Shown: positions 56,645-61,701 of the stretch, one piece after another | Numbering within the stretch: the stretch's first letter is position 1 | How the letters are laid out: every line of letters starts with the position of its first letter | Origin: Polyangiaceae bacterium | GTDB lineage: Bacteria; Myxococcota_A; Polyangia; Polyangiales; Polyangiaceae | NCBI GenBank assembly: GCA_025937895.1 | Contig: JAICQL010000019.1 | Coordinates: 1-61,701, forward strand | Reading direction: 5' to 3' | Length of the DNA: 61,701 nt | Translations under genes and position numbers: made by a program | The notes under the pieces: model-generated | Database searches by the model: none | Told to the model about the DNA's origin: nothing | What the model saw: only the letters and a program-made list of their open reading frames with translations

Positions 56645-57250
56645 CCACCAAGGAGACCCGGCGTCAACGCGCCAACCGCTAGGCTCCAGCCGCCAGCTCC
56701 TCCGGCTCACCCAAGCAACGCATGCTCGCTCGAGCGGGGAAACAAAAACTCGTCCGGCGGGGGCGAGCGGTCCGGTTTTTTCCCTGCTTCGCCGCCTCGG
56801 CGCGCTGGAGCTACCGCACATGGAGGCCGAGCTCATGGTCATGGAGCTGGCGTCTGCGGAGCGCTGCTCGGCACCCGAGTGCTGCTCCATGTGTTGCGAA
56901 AGCGGCTCACCAGCACCGGCCAGATCGGCGAGAACAGCCATTTTTCCGCCCCCCGGGCAGCTCCGCAGCACGCAGGCATCCGAGCATCCATGGAGCGGTT
57001 CCGAGCACTTAGCAAAGCCATTGCAGGCGTCACTAGAGCAAGAGAGGCGCTGGTTCTTGGTGTATCCACGTGTGTGTGTGCAAATGAGAAATCGTGTTTG
57101 CCGGTGAAAACCGCTGTTTTTTGCTTGAAAGGGCTTGGTGCCCCTGTTACTCGTCGCGAGCCTGTCTTACGGATTCTGCCTCGTTCGGTAATGTCAGACT
57201 TCCGAGTCACACACAGAGCTGTCGGAGGGACGCTGTTTTCCGGGGACCTG

Positions 57251-57276
57251 CTCGTCGAGGGTCAACACTCGACGAG
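57251..57276. other. Perfect 9-bp inverted repeat in the HU leader
   Basis: CTCGTCGAG and CTCGACGAG are separated by eight bases (GGTCAACA). It lies about 215 bp upstream of the HU start. No T-run follows. It could be an operator or an RNA stem in the leader. Confidence 0.6.
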
Positions 57277-57490
57277 GAGTGATGCGGTGTTCCCCGATCT
57301 CCAGCAAAGCACTGTTTTGGCTCTGTTCGGCTTTATCTGATGCGGCAAAACCACAAGAGCAGGATCAGCGACGGTTTCATCAAGGGATATCACGCGGGCG
57401 CTCCATCGCTCTGTCATCATGCAGAGGGGTTATCAGCAGAGGGCGTACCGTGTGGACGAGAGCGGTTTGTTATCGCGCAGGAGGTAGTGC

Positions 57491-57805
57491 ATGGCTGGCA
57501 AGAGACTCACCAAGGCCCAGGTCATCGCGGAAATTAGCGACGCAACGGAGCTCGACAAGAAGAGCGTGGGGCGTGTTTTCGATACGCTGTCGGACATCAT
57601 TCGTAAGCAGCTTGCGGGTCGCGGGGCCCCCGGTGAATTCGTGGTACCGGGCCTCGTGAAGCTCCGCGTGGTGAAGAAGCCCGCGACCAAGGAGCGTCAG
57701 GGCATCAATCCTTTCACCAAGGAGCCGATCACCATCCCCGCCAAGCCGGCGAGCAAGAAGGTGCGTGCAACCGCCCTCAAAGCGCTCAAGGATCTCGTCC
57801 AGTAA
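57491..57805 (+). CDS. HU/IHF-family DNA-binding protein
   Basis: This is a 104-residue nucleoid protein starting MAGKRLTKAQVIAEISDATEL. The HU fold is clear: two N-terminal helices, then FVVPGLVKLRVVKKPATKERQGINPFTKEPITIPAKPASKKVRATALKALKDLV. The DNA-intercalating arm region differs from E. coli HU: RQGINPFTKEPITIP has the usual NP, and the preceding residues are Lys-rich. AGGAGGT at 57480-57486 lies four bases before the ATG and is very strong, predicting high expression. A good terminator follows. It is one of the longer HU forms. Confidence 0.93.
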   Translation: MAGKRLTKAQVIAEISDATELDKKSVGRVFDTLSDIIRKQLAGRGAPGEFVVPGLVKLRVVKKPATKERQGINPFTKEPITIPAKPASKKVRATALKALKDLVQ

Positions 57806-57844
57806 CGGTCCGACGCCCCTGCGTCGCAGGGTTTGCTAAACGCG

Positions 57845-57888
57845 AGGGCCCTCGCTCGGCACATGCCGTCGGGGGCCTTCGGTTTTTT
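57845..57888 (+). terminator. Rho-independent terminator after the HU gene
   Basis: AGGGCCCTCG (from 57845) pairs with CGGGGGCCTT (57870-57879) with two G-T wobbles. Inside, CGGCA/TGCCG forms a second stem, and six T follow at 57883-57888. It begins 40 bases after the HU stop. Confidence 0.85.
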
Positions 57889-57999
57889 GTCCTAACCGAC
57901 AGGGCGAAGCGCTCTGAGCACCTGGGTGGCTGGACGCTGTCGACGATCGTGCACGGCGCGATGACCAGCGTGACCGATCGGGCAGCGCGAAAAGCCGTA

Positions 58000-58087
58000 A
58001 CCAGTACGGCGCGAAGCCTCAGCGAAATGAGCTAAAGAGCGCCAACCAGCACGGCGCGACGCTCGCCCTCACCAGTACAGCACGACG
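58000..58087. repeat. Imperfect 17-bp repeats, three dispersed copies
   Basis: ACCAGTACGGCGCGAAG-like sequences occur at about 58000, 58045 and 58071. The last copy covers the final codons and stop of the barrel-like gene, and the others lie beyond it. They look like copies of the gene's 3' end. Confidence 0.5.
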
Positions 58088-58866
58088 CCGCCGCGAATCA
58101 GGGCACCGCCGGACGTGTTCGTCAGGTTGCCGAGTCCGTCTGTGAACTCGGGCTCTCGCGCCGCCCGCGAGTCCGTGCGGCCCCGGATGAAGCCCACCAG
58201 ATCGAGGGCGAGCGACAGGCGCTCGTGAATTGGCAAATCCAGGCCCAGGCCGGTGTGGGCGCCCACGTACGACCAATCTTGCTGATCGCCAAACACGTCC
58301 ACGCTGGCGGTGCTCACATGCAGCCCCGCCAGCACGTAGGTCCGAACGACCTGGTGCGGGTTGAGATAGACGAACAAGCTCGTGGCCAGTGACGACTCGC
58401 TCCGGTCGTAGCCGTTGTAATCGGTACCCCCAAACGAATCGATGCCCAGGTCGAGCACCAGGTGCGAGTTGAACGCGTAGCGCAGGCTCGCCCCGACTCC
58501 AAACATGCCCGCGTCGTGGTCCGAGGAGCCCAAGGCCGCCCCTTGTAGACGCAGGCTCACGCTCCAGGGCGAGAGCGCTCGCGGCTCCGACTCGGGCTCC
58601 GGCTCGCGAGGCCGCGCCACGCGCACATCCATTTGGGAGGGCAACATGCCGGGTGGGGGCGGCTCGGGTGGGCCTGCATCCTGCTCCGCCTGCTGGTCCT
58701 CAGGCGGCTCTGGCCCCGGCTCCGGAGCGAGCTCCGGAGGCGCCTCGTCGTCGCAGAACCAGTCTCCGGGCGGACACTCGCCGGCGGAGCGGGCGCGAGC
58801 GGTGCCTGTCACCGCCATTGCAACGCCCGTCACGCAGAGCACCTGCCAGAGCCGCGAAACCACCAT
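58069..58866 (-). CDS. Exported beta-rich (outer-membrane-barrel-like) protein
   Basis: This is a 265-residue protein. A signal peptide (about 1-25, ending TARARSAGE) is followed by a short Cys pair (CPPGDWFC) and a Pro/Glu linker (about 40-95). The C-terminal 170 residues have alternating hydrophobic strands (VSLRLQGAALGS; GVGASLRYAFNSHLVLDLGIDSFGG; SLFVYLNPHQVVRTYVLAGLHV; GAHTGLGLDLPIHERLSLALDLVGFIRG) ending in an aromatic residue (VVLYW). That pattern fits a small OmpA-like barrel. No peptidoglycan-binding domain is present. It diverges from argD. Confidence 0.7.
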   Translation of the reverse strand: MVVSRLWQVLCVTGVAMAVTGTARARSAGECPPGDWFCDDEAPPELAPEPGPEPPEDQQAEQDAGPPEPPPPGMLPSQMDVRVARPREPEPESEPRALSPWSVSLRLQGAALGSSDHDAGMFGVGASLRYAFNSHLVLDLGIDSFGGTDYNGYDRSESSLATSLFVYLNPHQVVRTYVLAGLHVSTASVDVFGDQQDWSYVGAHTGLGLDLPIHERLSLALDLVGFIRGRTDSRAAREPEFTDGLGNLTNTSGGALIRGGVVLYW

Positions 58867-59058
58867 CTTGGCTGGTCAGAGTAGCAAGCGCGCCCCTCGA
58901 CGCCAGAGGCCATTCCCGCACGCGGCCCCAAGCCGCTCCAGCGCCGCGCTCGTCCACGCTCTCGGCACCAGCCCGGCACCTGCGAAGCGCAGGCCAAATA
59001 GCCAGGGGAGCGCCCGGGGAGTTTTCTTTCCTGCGCCAAACGCGCTAAGCCAGCGGCG

Positions 59059-60276
59059 GTGACCGCCGAGGAACAAGCAGCCCTGGTGCAGCTCGGGCAG
59101 ACCTATCTGTACCCCAACTATCGCCAGCCGCCGCTGGTCCTGGTGCGCGGTGAGGGCCGCCGCCTGTGGGATGGCGCGGGCAAGTGCTATCTGGATCTAT
59201 ACGCGGGCATCGCCGTCACCGCGCTCGGGCATGCGCACCCTGACGTGGTGCAGGCCATCCGTGCACAGGCCGAGCGCCTGAGCCACGTGGCAAACTACTT
59301 CTACAATGAGCCCAACGTGCTCCTGGCGCGCGATCTGTGCCAGCGCACCGGCTATGCGCGAGCCTTCTTCTGCAACTCGGGCACGGAGGCGATCGAGGCG
59401 CTGCTCAAGCTGGCACGCCGTCACTTCTACGCGCAGGGGCAAGCTCAGCGCTATCACGTGATCGCCTTCGAGCGGTCGTTTCACGGCCGCACCATGGGCG
59501 CGCTCGCGGCCACCGGTCAGGCTGGATACCGTGAAGGCTTCGGGCCCCTGGCAGGCGTCATCCATGTGCCCTTCGGCGATCTAGAGGCCGTGGCGGCACG
59601 GCTGGACGACAGCGTCGCGGCCGTGCTGGTCGAGCCCGTCCAGGGTGAAGGTGGCGTGTTGCCGGCGCCGGGCGGCTTTCTCTCCCAGTTGCGCGGCTTG
59701 ACCAGCGCTCGCGGGGCCTTGCTGCTGGGAGACGAGATCCAGACCGGCGTGGGGCGCACCGGGCGCTTCCTCGGCTTCGAGCATGCCGGCGTGCAGCCCG
59801 ATGCGATAGCGCTCGCCAAGGGTCTGGGCGGCGGCTTCCCGATCGGCGCCATGTTGTGTCAGAAGCACCTGGAGGGCGCGCTGCCGCCGGGCAGTCACGG
59901 CAGCACCTTCGGGGGCAATCCGCTGGCCTCCGCCGTGGCGCGCGCGGTGCTGCAGCGCATCGACGCTGACGGCTTGATCGAGCGCGCCCGCGACAGCGGC
60001 GCATATCTGGGTGAGCGGCTGGCAGAGCTCGTGCGCCGCCACCCGAAGAGCACCGAGACCAGCCGCGGTGTTGGCCTGCTGCGCGCCCTCGTGCTCAACC
60101 CGGTGGTAGACGCGCGCAAGGTGCTGGAGGCCCTGCGCAACGCCGGGGTGCTGCTGACCGTCGCGGGCGGCACTGCTTTACGCTTCTCCCCCGCCCTGAA
60201 CATCGAGAAGTCGGAGATCGACGAGGGCATCGCGCTCGTCGATACGGTGCTCGACGGCATCGACCGCGAGCTCTAG
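59059..60276 (+). CDS. argD: Acetylornithine aminotransferase
   Basis: This is a 405-residue PLP-dependent class III aminotransferase. Landmarks are YLDLYAGIAVTALGHAHPDV, FFCNSGTEAIEALLKLAR, FHGRTMGALAATGQ, VLVEPVQGEGGV, LLGDEIQTGVGRTG and the PLP lysine Lys254 in LAKGLGGGFPIGA. STFGGNPLA follows. It transfers the amino group in arginine biosynthesis and may also serve lysine biosynthesis. The GTG start at 59059 has only a weak Shine-Dalgarno. The argF gene 78 bp downstream supports the arginine role. Confidence 0.92.
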   Translation: MTAEEQAALVQLGQTYLYPNYRQPPLVLVRGEGRRLWDGAGKCYLDLYAGIAVTALGHAHPDVVQAIRAQAERLSHVANYFYNEPNVLLARDLCQRTGYARAFFCNSGTEAIEALLKLARRHFYAQGQAQRYHVIAFERSFHGRTMGALAATGQAGYREGFGPLAGVIHVPFGDLEAVAARLDDSVAAVLVEPVQGEGGVLPAPGGFLSQLRGLTSARGALLLGDEIQTGVGRTGRFLGFEHAGVQPDAIALAKGLGGGFPIGAMLCQKHLEGALPPGSHGSTFGGNPLASAVARAVLQRIDADGLIERARDSGAYLGERLAELVRRHPKSTETSRGVGLLRALVLNPVVDARKVLEALRNAGVLLTVAGGTALRFSPALNIEKSEIDEGIALVDTVLDGIDREL

Positions 60277-60354
60277 CCGGCGCCCGGCGGAGCGGAGCAG
60301 TGCGTGCTCCGGCTCTGCCTCTTTTTCCCCTTCCCCCTTGCCTGCAGTCACACC

Positions 60355-61272
60355 ATGGTCCGCCACTTCACGGAGCTCTCTGATCTCGGTAGCGAAGGCC
60401 TGCTGCGCGTACTGGACGCGGCTGATCGCTTTCAGGTGCAACGCGGCTCGCCGAGCCATCCACGGCCGCTGGCCGGCAAATCGATCGCTCTCATCTTCGA
60501 AAAGGCCTCCACCCGCACGCGTCTTTCGCTCGAGGTCGCCGTAGTAGAGCTGGGTGGACATCCGATCGTGCTCTCGACCGAGGGGTCTCAGCTGGGGCGT
60601 GGTGAGCCCATCCCCGATACCGCCCGGGTCCTCTCGCGCATGGTCCACGCCGTGACCTTGCGCACGTTCGAGCACGAGCGGCTGCTGGAGCTTTCGCGCG
60701 TGAGCAGCGTGCCCGTGCTCAATGCTCTGACAGACCAGAGCCATCCCATGCAGCTGCTGGCTGATCTGCAGATCATCCGCCGCGCACGCTCGCGGCTGCA
60801 AGATCTGTCGTACGCCTGGATCGGCGACGGCAACAACATGGCCAACTCCTGGATCGAGGCAGCCGGTCTGCTCGGTCTGCAGCTGACCCTGGCTTGCCCG
60901 CGCGGCTACGAGCCGGACGAGCGTGAGCTGGAGCGGGCTCGCCAGCGCGGCGCTCGCCTGAAGCTGGTACACGATGCCAGGCAGGCAGCTGCCGGCGCAG
61001 ACGTGATCAGCACGGACGTGTTCACCAGCATGGGCCAGGAGCGCGAGCGCGAGGCACGCCTGCAGGCGTTCGCCGGCATGTGCGTCACGCGCGAGGTGGT
61101 GGCGGCAGCTGCCCCCCAGGCGATGGTGCTCCACTGTTTGCCTGCGCATCGCGGGGAAGAGATCGCGGCCGATGTGCTCGAGGGCCCTCAGAGCCACGTC
61201 TGGGATCAAGCGGAAGCGCGCTTGCACACGGCCAAGGCCGCCCTGGAGTGGGCGCTCATGCCGGATGACTGA
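60355..61272 (+). CDS. argF: Ornithine carbamoyltransferase
   Basis: This is a 305-residue enzyme with the carbamoyl-phosphate motif STRTR (52-56), HPMQ (130-133), DGNNMANSW and the ornithine-loop motif HCLPAHRGEE (260-269). ATG 60355 gives MVRHFTELSDLG, the normal start; the longer frame adds a non-homologous hydrophobic stretch. It makes citrulline from ornithine and carbamoyl phosphate. It overlaps the next gene by eight bases. Confidence 0.94.
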   Translation: MVRHFTELSDLGSEGLLRVLDAADRFQVQRGSPSHPRPLAGKSIALIFEKASTRTRLSLEVAVVELGGHPIVLSTEGSQLGRGEPIPDTARVLSRMVHAVTLRTFEHERLLELSRVSSVPVLNALTDQSHPMQLLADLQIIRRARSRLQDLSYAWIGDGNNMANSWIEAAGLLGLQLTLACPRGYEPDERELERARQRGARLKLVHDARQAAAGADVISTDVFTSMGQEREREARLQAFAGMCVTREVVAAAAPQAMVLHCLPAHRGEEIAADVLEGPQSHVWDQAEARLHTAKAALEWALMPDD

Positions 61273-61701
61273 GCACAAGGGCAAGACCAGAGCCGAGCGC
61301 CGCGCCACTCGCGCCGGCAACTACGCCAACCTGGCCTGCAGCGCCTGCGGCGCCACGGTGGATCCGCTGCGTGCGGCGCGGGTTGGGGTGTTTGCCGGGC
61401 GCTTCCACTACTTCTGCAGCGCGGCCTGCCACGAGGAGTTCGGGCAGCGGCCCTCGGCGGAGTGGGCAAAGGCCGTCTCGTTCAGCTCCGCCCCGGCTCC
61501 GCCCGGCTCGCTCGCCCCCAGCTCCCTGCCGGCCTCGCCCAGCTCCCTGCCGGCCCCGCCCAGCTCCCTGCCGGCCCCGCCCAGCTCCCTACCGCCCAGC
61601 TCCCTGCCGCCCAGCTCCCTGCCGCCCAGCTCCCTGCCGCCCAGCTCCCTGCCGCCCAGCTCCCTTCCGCCCAGCTCCCTTCCGCCCAGCTCCCTTCCGC
61701 C
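61265..61701 (+). CDS. TRASH-like metal-binding protein with PSSLP repeats, partial
   Basis: An open frame starts at ATG 61265, overlapping argF by eight bases, and runs off the right edge without a stop. The N-terminus is basic (MTEHKGKTRAERRATR). Cys25, Cys28, Cys51 and Cys55 (CSACG, then FHYFCSAACHEEF) give the C-x2-C plus C-x22-C-x3-C spacing of TRASH/YHS-type metal sensors, with the expected aromatic residues. From residue 85 the protein is an array of PSSLP. In related bacteria such modules can precede heavy-metal P-type ATPases; whether one follows cannot be seen here. Confidence 0.7.
   Translation, partial: MTEHKGKTRAERRATRAGNYANLACSACGATVDPLRAARVGVFAGRFHYFCSAACHEEFGQRPSAEWAKAVSFSSAPAPPGSLAPSSLPASPSSLPAPPSSLPAPPSSLPPSSLPPSSLPPSSLPPSSLPPSSLPPSSLPPSSLP
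61517..61701. repeat. 15-bp minisatellite CCCAGCTCCCTGCCG, at least 11 copies
   Basis: Units start at 61517, 61538, 61559 and 61580 (separated by six bases, GCCTCG once and GCCCCG twice). From 61595 they are perfectly head-to-tail to the window end (61595, 61610, 61625, 61640, 61655, 61670, 61685, then a partial unit). Each encodes PSSLP in frame. The last three complete units carry CTT instead of CTG, suggesting recent copying of a variant unit. Confidence 0.95.

Larger units (their letters stand above)
56482..57490. other. One-kilobase gene-poor region upstream of the HU gene
   Basis: No reading frame here looks like a protein. The segment from about 57030 to 57480 is clearly less GC-rich than the rest of the window and contains a perfect hairpin (57251-57276). 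It also holds recurring CTGTTTT stretches (57114, 57233 and 57312) and a direct repeat TGATGCGG (57280 and 57338). It probably holds the HU promoter and a long leader, possibly a small RNA. The left part has a minus-strand terminator-like structure. Confidence 0.45.

Noticed and set aside
56621..56971. A 116-codon minus-strand gene between ybeY and HU
   Set aside because: Composition is irregular, there is no ribosome binding site or domain, and its end lies inside the hairpin-T7 structure. An RNA is more likely than a protein.
61517..61701. CRISPR-like array at the right edge
   Set aside because: Units are directly adjacent or separated by only six fixed bases, there are no unique spacers, and the array is in frame with a protein gene.

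Overview
The window is a 61.7 kb stretch of a very GC-rich bacterial chromosome with dense, mostly short-spaced genes, many GTG starts and many 4-bp ATGA/GTGA overlaps. It looks like a member of the Myxococcota, probably the Polyangia (Sorangium-like). The evidence is a MYXO-CTERM-type C-terminus at 7911-8732, DUF4388, TPR and FHA proteins with long Pro/Ala linkers, several NtrC/hybrid signalling proteins, many lipoproteins and in-frame minisatellites. The taxonomy is an inference. I saw no rRNA, tRNA, phage, IS element or CRISPR array. No feature type was searched by computer.

Layout. 0-9.8 kb: a BMP/nucleoside-type ABC ATPase, a DUF2383 protein, a tail-anchored FHA protein, a Prc-type S41 protease, a TetR regulator with a likely autoregulatory operator and a hydrolase lacking its serine, a MYXO-CTERM protein and a HEAT-like protein. 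9.8-17.2 kb: a five-gene minus-strand cassette (HlyD adaptor, ABC ATPase, MacB/FtsX-like permease, NtrC-type activator, NtrY-type kinase) with a sigma-54-like promoter and a perfect 20-bp palindrome upstream. 17.4-22.3 kb: an MFS exporter and an overlapping trio (DUF4388 protein, TPR protein, lipoprotein). 22.7-25.7 kb: a RimK-like ATP-grasp enzyme and a diguanylate cyclase. 25.7-36.4 kb: a nine-gene Bat/MoxR operon containing a BatB-BatC fusion and two non-Bat genes. 36.6-43.6 kb: a diheme cytochrome, a lone receiver protein, DUF72, an Hsp70-like ATPase, an amidohydrolase and a 5'-3' exonuclease. 43.7-51.4 kb: a hybrid PAS kinase and a six-gene lipoprotein/LolCDE-like ABC/hydrolase operon. 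51.6-55.7 kb: a double-FKBP lipoprotein, an unknown lipoprotein and a DUF1592 protein. 56-61.7 kb: ybeY, a 1-kb gene-poor leader, an HU-like gene with a clear terminator, a barrel-like protein, argD, argF, and the start of a TRASH-like metal-binding protein that runs off the window into a PSSLP repeat array.

How genes work together. The two ABC systems each encode the adaptor, ATPase and permease needed for an efflux or envelope-trafficking machine; the first also carries its own sigma-54-dependent two-component pair. The Bat operon couples a MoxR chaperone ATPase to membrane VWA proteins and TPR proteins. argD and argF form a short arginine biosynthesis block. A recurrent theme is minisatellites with 12-24 bp units. 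Inside genes the unit length is always a multiple of three, and several lie in signal peptides or linkers of exported proteins.
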